DNA of 64,000 bases from an uncultured Robinsoniella sp. (GTDB lineage: Bacteria; Bacillota; Clostridia; Lachnospirales; Lachnospiraceae), in the NCBI GenBank assembly GCA_900540475.1, contig UQGG01000034.1:1-64000 (forward strand), in the 5' to 3' direction. Numbering within the stretch: position 1 is the first letter of the stretch; every line of letters starts with the position of its first letter. Of the stretch, positions 25,361-32,810 are shown piece after piece. The notes under the pieces are model-generated. The model was not told where the DNA came from, ran no database searches, and saw only the letters and a program-made list of their open reading frames with translations. Made by a program: the position numbers and the translations under genes.

Positions 25361-25402
25361 AAGTGTGTCACGATAATTTTATTATCGGTGATGCACTTTT
25401 TT
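25361..25402 (+). terminator. Terminator after rny
   Basis: AAGTGTGTCACGATAAT pairs with ATTATCGGTGATGCACTT with minor bulges, followed by a T run. Confidence 0.88.
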
Positions 25403-25455
25403 ATCTTTAAAAATAAATGGTGTGGAATACATGATTGCAGAAGGGAGGGGAATAT

Positions 25456-27249
25456 TTGAAAATCAGGACAAAAAAGCCATTGGCAATTCTAATCGGTATT
25501 TTATTAATATGTGCTGTATGTCTTTTGATAATGACCTTAAATGAAGAAAAGCAGTATAGAGAAGCGGGACATGATTTAAAAAGGGTTTCCTTTACTGGAA
25601 CCTATCACAGTGATTCTAATCCGGAGCCAAAAGAATATAACAGTAGTACACTTATAGATGCAAATGAGAACAGCAGCGTCACATTATTGGGACGTTTTGA
25701 TCAGGAGCTGAAAGAAAGCCAGGGTTTGTTGTTCCGAATCCCCAATTTACGGGTGAAAATATATAAAGATGAAAAACAGATTTATTCTTTTGGGGAATCC
25801 GGAACCTATCCTCCATTTTCAAAATCCCCCGGAAATACATGGGATATCTTTCGTTCGCCTGGTATTCAGACCAGTGACCAGATACGGATAGAGCTGGAAA
25901 ATATTTATCCAAACAACGTTAAAACAGTATATCATCTTTTTATAGATCAAATTTTGTCAGGAGACTCCGGAAGTTTATTTCATGCAATTTTTCCCAGGGT
26001 AGGATTGTCGGTATTTTTGGGCGGGGGTGTTTTTTTATTGGGATGCCTTTTGCTGATTATCTTATTTTTTCTCTGGGTAATGAAAACGCCTTTTTCCAGA
26101 AAACCTTTTTATTTCGCCCTATTTGCTATTATAACCGGTTTGTGGTTTTTCTTCGACTTTAAAATTATATCGCTGATCATTCCCTATAATATATTTAACA
26201 ATATACTGAGTATGATCTGCCTGTCTATAGTCATGCCACTGTTTGGAATGTATATTCTGGAATTTTTGAGTGGGAAGAGCAGAATTCCATTAACGGCGAG
26301 CATCTATGTACAGATTGGATTCGTGTTTTATTATTTAATTTGTCAGGGAATGGGCGTTTCTGATGGTTACGATCTGCTTACGCCGCTTTTAATAATTATG
26401 GGGAGCAGTATTGTAATTATTTATGGATGCCTCATCTATGAAACTGTTTGTAATAAAAATACGGAAACGAAATTTTTATTGCTGGTAAGCAGTATCTTGT
26501 TGTTATGTAGTTTTGATGTGGTAAATTATTTTACAAATTATACGCCGTCTTATGTCATGACAAAAATTTCCTATGGCTTGTTTATGCTGATTCAATTTTT
26601 TTATATGCTGCGCTGTATACAAATCAATATAAATGATATTAAAAACGCAAGGATATTGGAAGTAGAATTGGCACAAAACCGCATAGCTATTGCGATCAGT
26701 CAAATCCAGCCACATTTTCTTTATAACTCCCTGACTGCGATCAAGCAGCTGTGTGTAATTGATCCTGCCAGGGCAGAGCAGGCAGTGGGAGATTTTGCGG
26801 ACTTTTTGCGGGAGAACCTGGATTCCCTGTCCAGTTCGTGTCTCATTTCATTTCAAAAGGAACTGAATCATATTAAAAATTATCTGGCGCTGGAACAGCT
26901 TCGATTTGGCAGCCGGTTGAGTGTATGCTATGACATTGAGACCTGTGATTTTAAATTACCTTCATTGTCTATTCAGCCTTTAGTGGAAAACGCAGTACGA
27001 TACGGAATAACGAAAAAACCTGAGGGCGGTATCATTACCATTTCAACAAAAAGTGTCCAGGGAGTAATCATGATAACGGTTGCTGATGACGGAGCAGGCT
27101 TTGACCTGTACCATAAAAAAGAGGATGGACGCTCCCACATTGGAATCGAAAATGTGAAGAACCGGCTGAAAGCCCAGTGTAATGGGGAGCTGACCATAGA
27201 AAGTGAATTGGGAAAGGGGACAGTCGTGACCATACTAATTCATAAATAA
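25456..27249 (+). CDS. Sensor histidine kinase with 7TMR-DISM-type sensor, LytS/YesM kinase class
   Basis: A 597-residue membrane kinase. The TTG at 25456 is chosen because GGGAGGGG lies at ideal distance; the in-frame TTG at 25435 would place this site inside the gene. One N-terminal helix is followed by an extracellular beta-rich domain (about 40-180), then about seven hydrophobic segments (185-400), then a His_kinase domain with His in QIQPHFLYNSLTAIKQL and a HATPase_c domain (VENAVRYGI, DDGAGFD, GIENVKNRL). Such kinases usually partner a LytTR or AraC-type regulator, but none is adjacent. The coiled-coil protein 83 bp downstream may share its mRNA. Confidence 0.85.
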   Translation: MKIRTKKPLAILIGILLICAVCLLIMTLNEEKQYREAGHDLKRVSFTGTYHSDSNPEPKEYNSSTLIDANENSSVTLLGRFDQELKESQGLLFRIPNLRVKIYKDEKQIYSFGESGTYPPFSKSPGNTWDIFRSPGIQTSDQIRIELENIYPNNVKTVYHLFIDQILSGDSGSLFHAIFPRVGLSVFLGGGVFLLGCLLLIILFFLWVMKTPFSRKPFYFALFAIITGLWFFFDFKIISLIIPYNIFNNILSMICLSIVMPLFGMYILEFLSGKSRIPLTASIYVQIGFVFYYLICQGMGVSDGYDLLTPLLIIMGSSIVIIYGCLIYETVCNKNTETKFLLLVSSILLLCSFDVVNYFTNYTPSYVMTKISYGLFMLIQFFYMLRCIQININDIKNARILEVELAQNRIAIAISQIQPHFLYNSLTAIKQLCVIDPARAEQAVGDFADFLRENLDSLSSSCLISFQKELNHIKNYLALEQLRFGSRLSVCYDIETCDFKLPSLSIQPLVENAVRYGITKKPEGGIITISTKSVQGVIMITVADDGAGFDLYHKKEDGRSHIGIENVKNRLKAQCNGELTIESELGKGTVVTILIHK

Positions 27250-27332
27250 TAAGGGGATCTGGTGAATTCATACGCATAAAATGGATATAGCAGGCATATA
27301 ATAATACCATAATTAACCATAGGAGGCGTAAA

Positions 27333-27569
27333 ATGGCAAGAGGACCAAGAAAGAAATTAGATGATCAGATCAGGAATGTGGACGAGCAGGTAGCAAAAGC
27401 CAGTAGAAAACTGGACGAGCTATTGGCATTAAAAGAATCATTAGAACAGCAAAAACGGGAAGAAGAAGTAGGAAGACTATATAATCTTATGGTGGAGAAC
27501 GGGAAAACCCTGGAAGAGGTTGAGCAGATGATCCTTGTCTCAGCAGCCCCTCAGGAGGATATTGCATAA
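27333..27569 (+). CDS. Small coiled-coil protein of unknown function
   Basis: A 78-residue, highly charged protein behind AGGAGG. Residues about 10-48 form a predicted coiled coil (heptad Leu/Val in VDEQVAKASRKLDELLALKESLEQQ) after a basic start (MARGPRKK). The C-terminal part has GKTLEEVEQMI. I do not recognise a family. It is followed by a strong terminator, so it ends this transcription unit. Confidence 0.75.
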   Translation: MARGPRKKLDDQIRNVDEQVAKASRKLDELLALKESLEQQKREEEVGRLYNLMVENGKTLEEVEQMILVSAAPQEDIA

Positions 27570-27582
27570 AAAGTGTAAATAA

Positions 27583-27613
27583 AAAGACAGCCAAATCAGC
27601 TGTCTTTCTTTTT
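27583..27613 (+). terminator. Terminator after the small coiled-coil gene
   Basis: AAAGACAGC with GCTGTCTTT, seven-base loop, followed by a T-rich run. Confidence 0.92.
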
Positions 27614-27656
27614 CGTGAGTATATTAATACTTCTTATGCAATTTATAAAATATTCA

Positions 27657-28290
27657 TCATTTGTATGTTATCGTAAGTGATTTTAGAATCTCAGTCATTT
27701 TCTTAGGTGTATCTTAACTTTTCATCCGTATATTATTGTATATGAATTTCAAGTCAATGTATATCGTAAGTATATATCAATTTATTTATCATCTGTAAGC
27801 TATCGCAAGTAATTCAAAATTTCGACATCATCCTGCGTGTTTATCAATTCCTCATCTGTAAGCTATCGAAAGTAAATCCAAATTCAACATCATCTTAAGT
27901 GTTTATCAATTCATCATCTGTAAGCTATCGAAGGTAAATCCAAATTCAACATCATCTTAAGTGTTTATCAATTCCTCATTTGTAAGCTATCGAAAGTAAA
28001 TCCAAATTCAATATCATCCTAAGTGTTTAAAAATTCCTCATCTGTAAGTTATCAAAAGTAATTTCAGAATTTCAATTATTATCTTAAGTATGTTTTGTAA
28101 ATATCATCTGTAAACTGTCATATGTGATTCTAAAAATATCATCTTAAGTACTTTTCATTTCATCATTCGTAAGTTATCTTTTGAATTTTAAAATCTCAAT
28201 CATTATCTTAAGTGATCCATTCCATCATATGTAAGTTATCTTGTGTACTTTGTCAGATAGTCTCTGATGTTATCGTATGTACTTTGCTAA
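27657..28290. repeat. Degenerate tandem array of about ten 62-bp repeats
   Basis: Unit starts (TCATCTG-like) lie at 27657, 27722, 27789, 27852, 27914, 27976, 28038, 28104, 28163 and 28225. The central four are spaced exactly 62 bp and are nearly identical; spacing and sequence decay toward both ends. Each unit contains TGTAAGCTATCGAAAGTAA and a later ATCATCTTAAGTG. The unit is not a multiple of three and all frames are interrupted, so it is not coding. The DNA is AT-rich and sits alone between a terminator and the promoter at 28529. Function unknown. The rest of the 970-bp gap up to 28587 shows no gene. Confidence 0.9.
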
Positions 28291-28528
28291 ATCTTTTGTT
28301 TTAACACCGAATCTTCCGTGTTTTATCCTTTGTACTTTGCTTATCTTTACAGTTAAGCGGTCTTTTGTATTCTATAGATTTATCGTTCGTGACATGTATG
28401 CCTCGTATGTTTTGTACTTCTTTATAATAAAACAAAATGAGAAAAGAATCAAGAGGAAATTACGGGAATTTTGCAGAAATATGAAATTTTCTGTGGAGAA
28501 ATGGAGATCTGTTTGACGAATTTTGTTC

Positions 28529-28557
28529 TTCACAGGTCATTTTTAACAGCATATAAT
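28529..28557 (+). promoter_or_regulatory. Promoter of the unknown protein at 28588
   Basis: TTCACA (28529-28534), 17-bp spacer, TATAAT (28552-28557). Confidence 0.65.
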
Positions 28558-28587
28558 AATTGTAAACAGAAAGTGAGGTTGTTTTAG

Positions 28588-29064
28588 ATGGAAAATGCTA
28601 ATTACGTTGCTGTATATGGAGTAATTCAGGATATACGGATGTTTGGTAATGAATGCTGTCAGCAGTTCGTATCAATTTTGACGGATAATGGAGTGGTTAA
28701 TTTTATTATTTCTCCTAATACCTATGTGGTGAATGAAAAGAGACTGCGCAGGGGCATGAATGTGGCTGCTTTTTATGATGCCAATCTTCCGGTGCCGCTG
28801 ATTTATCCTCCACAGTATCAGGCTGTAATTATTACGGAGAGAAGACCCCAGGAAAATGTAATGTTTGATTATTTTAATAATCGCCTGGAAGCAGTGAATA
28901 ATTCCTTGAAATTAAACGTTGGACGTGGTACAGATGTAGTGACTCCAAACGGGCAGAGGTTTACATGCAGTCTACAGAATCGTTTGCTGATTGTATTTTA
29001 TGGAGCTACAACCAGGAGTATTCCGCCCCAGACAACACCCAATAAAATAATCGTAATGTGTTGA
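28588..29064 (+). CDS. Conserved-looking protein of unknown function, possible OB-like beta domain
   Basis: A 158-residue soluble protein with no signal peptide. The N-terminal 90 residues alternate short hydrophobic strands (YVAVYGVIQDIRM, FVSILTDNGVVNFII, GMNVAAFYDANLPVPLIYPP) in a pattern like a small beta barrel. The C-terminal part repeats strand-like segments (RFTCSLQNRLLIVFYGATTRS). I have a vague memory of similar uncharacterised clostridial proteins but cannot name a family. It has its own promoter, a GAGG site, and lies between the repeat array and spoIIM. Confidence 0.7.
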   Translation: MENANYVAVYGVIQDIRMFGNECCQQFVSILTDNGVVNFIISPNTYVVNEKRLRRGMNVAAFYDANLPVPLIYPPQYQAVIITERRPQENVMFDYFNNRLEAVNNSLKLNVGRGTDVVTPNGQRFTCSLQNRLLIVFYGATTRSIPPQTTPNKIIVMC

Positions 29065-29090
29065 TCCGGCTTTTCTTGTTATGATATGGA

Positions 29091-29128
29091 CATTCCCGGC
29101 ATAGAATAATAGTAAAGGGCCGGGAGTG
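29091..29128 (+). promoter_or_regulatory. Hairpin that includes the spoIIM-like ribosome-binding site
   Basis: CATTCCCGGC (29091-29100) pairs with GCCGGGAGTG (29119-29128). The 3' arm contains GGGAG, the ribosome-binding site of the ATG at 29136. Folding would hide the site; it could also serve as a terminator of the upstream gene, though the T tract is short. Confidence 0.55.
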
Positions 29129-29135
29129 TTTAAAG

Positions 29136-29729
29136 ATGAAAAAAATAGATTGGATAGGGAAGCATTTTTGGATATTTGCCGGAGTTTTCTTCCTGGGTTT
29201 TCTTGGGGGGATCATCTGGACAAATTTTGCAGGGGATGTGTATATTAATCAAACTGGAATCCTCAGCAATTATTTTATCAGGCAATATAAATATATGGAG
29301 CTGGATTTAAATAGTTTCTTCTTTTTTGTACTGGAGCGGAGATTAAAATGGATTTTGCTGCTGTGGTTACTTGGGTACACCGTTGCCGGACTGCCATGTA
29401 TCTTTATTTTTCTGTTATGGCTGGGTTATTCGGCAGGAGTAGTGATCACATTATCCGTATTGAAAATCGGCATGTTCGGGATTTTATTTTTTATCGCGTC
29501 CATTCTGCCTCAATGTTTGTTTTATATTCCTGCGCTCTTAGTATTTTTGAAATCGGTTTATGAAAAAGCGATCAAGAGGTTTCAAAATAAGAGCCATAAT
29601 CGAAATGTAACCTTTGAATGGAATTATGTTTTGCTCCTGGTAGGTACATTAGGGGTTATGTTATTGGGCATATTCACGGAAAGTTATATTAATCCCTGGA
29701 TTGTAAGGCAGATTTTGAAGATTTATTGA
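29136..29729 (+). CDS. spoIIM: Stage II sporulation protein M-like membrane protein
   Basis: A 197-residue integral membrane protein with about five helices. The LGFLGGIIWTNFAG start, the WLLGYTVAGLPCIFIFLLWLGYSAG segment in the centre and the C-terminal GIFTESYINPWIV match the SpoIIM/DUF95 family. SpoIIM joins SpoIID and SpoIIP in the peptidoglycan-degrading engulfment complex during sporulation. The position directly upstream of xerD is the typical clostridial order and supports the call. Translation may be controlled by the hairpin at 29091. Confidence 0.85.
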   Translation: MKKIDWIGKHFWIFAGVFFLGFLGGIIWTNFAGDVYINQTGILSNYFIRQYKYMELDLNSFFFFVLERRLKWILLLWLLGYTVAGLPCIFIFLLWLGYSAGVVITLSVLKIGMFGILFFIASILPQCLFYIPALLVFLKSVYEKAIKRFQNKSHNRNVTFEWNYVLLLVGTLGVMLLGIFTESYINPWIVRQILKIY

Positions 29730-29975
29730 AAATAAAAGGAAATATAATGGCGAATTTTTACCATATGTGGTACATAGCAAAAGAGGGAAAGCGATATCTG
29801 GTATTTTCGGGTCTATTGCTGTAATTTTAGGTATTTTTGTGTAAAAAAACTATTTGATTTTATGCAGGAATATTATTATAATGTTAACATAATATTAGCT
29901 GCGGGGGAATCAAGGGACACGCGTAACCTTGATTTTTCTTATCTTTTTAGAATAATTCCGTTAGGAGCTGTTGAC

Positions 29976-30860
29976 ATGACACAAGATATACCACAATTTC
30001 TTACTTATTTAATACAAATTAAAAATGCATCGAACAGTACAGTAATGTCTTACCAGAGGGACTTAAAAAAGCTGTTTGCTTTTTTAGATGAAAAGGGAGT
30101 GAATGAACCGGAGCAGGTTACATCCACCAATTTGAATTCCTATGTACTGCATTTGGAGAAGCAGGGGCTATCCACTGCAACAGTTTCCAGGAATATTGCA
30201 TCGATGAAAGCATTTTTCCATTACATGTTCGGACTACATAAAGTTGAAAAAGATCCTACGGAAGTGATAAAGGCGCCCCATATTGACAAAAAAGCACCAG
30301 AAGTACTCACCATGGAAGAAGTGGTTCTTTTATTGGAACAGCCGGGAAGAGCTACTCCAAAAGAAATCAGGGACAAGGCTATGCTGGAATTGCTGTATGC
30401 AACCGGCATGAGAGTATCAGAACTGATTTCCCTGCGGGTACAGGATATGAACCTGAATATGGATTATGTGCTTTGCAAAGAAGGAGATAAGGAACGGTTT
30501 ATTCCCTTTGGAAAGGCTGCAGAAACAGCACTTAAGAAATACTTGTCCGAAAGCCGGGCAGTACTATTAAAAGACAGTGAAAGCGAATGCCTATTTGTGA
30601 ATTGCTCCGGAAAACCCATGAGCAGACAGGGATTCTGGAAATTAATTAAGCAGTATACTACGAAAGCAAATATTACGAAGGATATTACACCTCATACACT
30701 GCGCCATTCATTTGCGCTCCATCTGGTACAAAACGGTGCAGACTTAAGGGCAGTTCAGGAGATGCTGGGACACTCGGATATTTCTACAACCCAGATGTAT
30801 GTGAATATGAATGCAAACAGGGTCAAAGAGGTATATGCCAAAGCACATCCAAGAGGATAA
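29976..30860 (+). CDS. xerD: Tyrosine recombinase XerD
   Basis: Resolves chromosome dimers at dif together with XerC; also a core cell-cycle gene. The ATG at 29976 is chosen from TAGGAG eight bases upstream and gives 294 residues, the normal size; the in-frame ATG at 29862 would add 38 unrelated residues. The SAM-like N-terminal domain is followed by the catalytic domain with Arg in ATGMRVSELISL, HTLRHSFA, the GH in LGHSDISTTQ and the nucleophile Tyr in QMYVNMN. Ends with a strong terminator. Confidence 0.93.
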   Translation: MTQDIPQFLTYLIQIKNASNSTVMSYQRDLKKLFAFLDEKGVNEPEQVTSTNLNSYVLHLEKQGLSTATVSRNIASMKAFFHYMFGLHKVEKDPTEVIKAPHIDKKAPEVLTMEEVVLLLEQPGRATPKEIRDKAMLELLYATGMRVSELISLRVQDMNLNMDYVLCKEGDKERFIPFGKAAETALKKYLSESRAVLLKDSESECLFVNCSGKPMSRQGFWKLIKQYTTKANITKDITPHTLRHSFALHLVQNGADLRAVQEMLGHSDISTTQMYVNMNANRVKEVYAKAHPRG

Positions 30861-30891
30861 AAATAAATTTGATCCATATAAATAAATGAAT

Positions 30892-30937
30892 AAAACCGGA
30901 TACGCCAGAATGAATGTTTCTGGTGTATCCGGTTTTT
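30892..30937 (+). terminator. Terminator after xerD
   Basis: AAACCGGATACGCCAGAA pairs with TTCTGGTGTATCCGGTTT, followed by T. It also lies just after the convergent DAHP synthase gene and can end that transcript. Confidence 0.93.
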
Positions 30938-30992
30938 ATTGGGTTTTAAATGCATCATTTACCACGATAGTACTTAAGGCTTTACAGATTAA

Positions 30993-32027
30993 CTAACACA
31001 TCTCATGAATCTGATAGATCAGATCTTCTGATTCCGGCCATCCAAGGCAGGGATCTGTGATGGATTTACCGTAAACATGATTTGCTGTGCCGATTTTCTG
31101 GCATCCTGGTTCAATATAACTTTCAACCATTACGCCCTTAATCATTTCTTTCAGGCGGGGATTTACGCTGCGGCTGTGCAGAACTTCTTTTACAATACGA
31201 ACCTGTTCTCCATACTGTTTGCCGGAGTTGGAATGGTTTGCATCGATGATTGCCGCCGGGTTTTTTAAATCCCTTGCATCATACATTTCCAGAAGCAGAT
31301 TCAAATCTTCATAGTGATAATTTGGCAGGTTGTTGCCGTGTTTATTTACGGCACCCCTTAGGATTACGTGTGCCAGGTCATTGCCGGTGGTTTTTACTTC
31401 CCAGCCGCGATAGCTGAAGCTGTGAGAACACTGGGCAGCGACCACAGAATTTAACATGACGGAAAAATCACCGCTGGTAGGATTCTTCATGCCGGCGGGT
31501 ACATCCATACCGCTTACGGTGAGACGATGCTGCTGATCCTCTACAGAACGTGCACCAATGGCAACATAGGAGAGCAGATCGTAGAGATAACGGTAATTTT
31601 CAGGATACAGCATTTCATCGGCGGCAGTTAAACCGGTTTCTTCTATTGCGCGGATATGTAATTTACGAATGGCGATCAGTCCGGCTAATAAATCCGGCTT
31701 CTTTTCAGGATCCGGCTGGTGTACCATTCCTTTATAGCCTTCACCGGTGGTTCTTGGCTTATTTGTGTAGATACGGGGGATTAAAATTATCTTGTCAGAT
31801 ACTTTATCCTGTACCTTTGCCAGTCGGTTAATATAGTCGCAGACAGCATCTTCGTTATCAGCGGAACAAGGTCCGATAATTACGAGGAATTTATCAGATT
31901 CCCCGGTAAATACGTCACGAATGACCGCGTCTCTTTTTTGTTTTACATCGGCTGCATAATCAGATAATGGATATTCTGTACGGATTTCTTCCGGTGTCGG
32001 AAGTTTTTTGATAAAATCAAAGCTCAT
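30993..32027 (-). CDS. aroF: DAHP synthase (3-deoxy-7-phosphoheptulonate synthase), AroG/AroF type
   Basis: Condenses phosphoenolpyruvate and erythrose 4-phosphate, the first step of the shikimate pathway. It has 344 residues, matching the class I alpha (enterobacterial-type) enzymes. Conserved segments are VIIGPCSAD, PRTTGEGYKGMVHQPDP, GARSVEDQQHR, NPTSGD, DANHSNSGKQ and MVESYIEPG. Which aromatic amino acid feeds back on it cannot be told. The minus-strand start has GAGGAGG upstream. A leader of about 190 nt with hairpins precedes it, which suggests transcriptional or translational control. No other aro gene is next to it. Confidence 0.93.
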   Translation of the reverse strand: MSFDFIKKLPTPEEIRTEYPLSDYAADVKQKRDAVIRDVFTGESDKFLVIIGPCSADNEDAVCDYINRLAKVQDKVSDKIILIPRIYTNKPRTTGEGYKGMVHQPDPEKKPDLLAGLIAIRKLHIRAIEETGLTAADEMLYPENYRYLYDLLSYVAIGARSVEDQQHRLTVSGMDVPAGMKNPTSGDFSVMLNSVVAAQCSHSFSYRGWEVKTTGNDLAHVILRGAVNKHGNNLPNYHYEDLNLLLEMYDARDLKNPAAIIDANHSNSGKQYGEQVRIVKEVLHSRSVNPRLKEMIKGVMVESYIEPGCQKIGTANHVYGKSITDPCLGWPESEDLIYQIHEMC

Positions 32028-32230
32028 AATTTCCTCCTCTTTCCCAGGGCTTGCCGGAGCTTTTTGGAAAAATGATTAAACCAATAGGATATCCGCAAAC
32101 AGTGACATCCATTTGATGTAATTATCTTTCCGGCAGGCTCCTGACCAGCCGGGTATGTAAAATTGGGCGGCTCTGAATGATCTGCCTGCCCAGAACGGTC
32201 TAAAACAGTTCCATTATAATACATCTATAA
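32028..32230 (-). promoter_or_regulatory. Structured leader of the DAHP synthase gene
   Basis: On the minus strand a -10-like TATAAT lies near 32216-32221. The leader forms one hairpin at 32164-32192 (TGGGC-GGC with GCC-GCCCA) and one at 32130-32152 (CCGGC-GG with CC-GCCGG). The 3' arm of the second (32129-32135) can instead pair with TGCCGGA at 32052-32058 near the ribosome-binding site. Two exclusive folds hint at a switch. I see no T-box core sequence. Confidence 0.4.
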
Positions 32231-32336
32231 TAAAAATTCTAGATATTTCTTGTAAAATCAGGTTTAACTTTATTTTCGCATGTGATATGATGGTAAGCGT
32301 AAGAAAATAGGAATACATGGCAAGGGAGTGAGGAAG

Positions 32337-32795
32337 ATGGCAGAAAAGAAAAAACCCTATTTTCCAATGTTTGTGGATCTGTCCGATAAGAAAGTGGTAG
32401 TTGTAGGTGCAGGTACCATAGCGAAACGGAGAATCCGTGCCCTTATTGAATTCACAAACCATTTGGTGGTAATCGCCCCGGAAGTAAATCCAGAACTGCA
32501 GGAACTGGAGAATAACGGCGTGATTGGGATCCTCAGGAAAAATTATGAACGGGAAGATATTTATGGGGCAGACATTGTGATTGCTGCCACGAATGATCAT
32601 AAAACGAATGATGATATCTACAGTGTCTGTAAATGTATGGGGATTACCGTTAATGTATGCAGCGACAAAAATAAGTGCGATTTTTATTTCCCGGGAATAG
32701 CCAGGAAAGAGCAGATTGTAGTAGGGGTTACAGCAACCGGAACAGACCACAGGAAAGCAAAAGATGTGGTAGAAAAAGTGAGGCAGATCTTATAG
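32337..32795 (+). CDS. Precorrin-2 dehydrogenase / sirohydrochlorin ferrochelatase-like (CysG N-domain)
   Basis: A 152-residue NAD-dependent enzyme of the siroheme/cobalamin branch, oxidising precorrin-2 to sirohydrochlorin. The Rossmann motif VVGAGTIAKRRIRAL is at about residues 22-36; NVCSDKNKCDFYFPGIARKEQ is the conserved central block. The ATG at 32337 (after GGGAGTGAGG) is preferred over the GTG at 32328. It is shorter than CysG because only the N-terminal domain is present. No other tetrapyrrole genes are nearby. The MutS-like gene starts 15 bp downstream, likely co-transcribed. Confidence 0.85.
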   Translation: MAEKKKPYFPMFVDLSDKKVVVVGAGTIAKRRIRALIEFTNHLVVIAPEVNPELQELENNGVIGILRKNYEREDIYGADIVIAATNDHKTNDDIYSVCKCMGITVNVCSDKNKCDFYFPGIARKEQIVVGVTATGTDHRKAKDVVEKVRQIL

Positions 32796-32810
32796 CTGGA
32801 GAGGAGCAAG

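Noticed and set aside
27657..28290. CRISPR array
   Set aside because: Repeats follow one another without unique spacers, unit is 62 bp, and there is no cas gene in the window.
28277..28516. 79-codon plus-strand ORF after the repeat array
   Set aside because: No ribosome-binding site, composition of random AT-rich DNA, and it overlaps the decayed end of the array.
32028..32230. T-box in front of the DAHP synthase gene
   Set aside because: The T-box core (GGTGG-N-AC) is not found on the minus strand of this leader.
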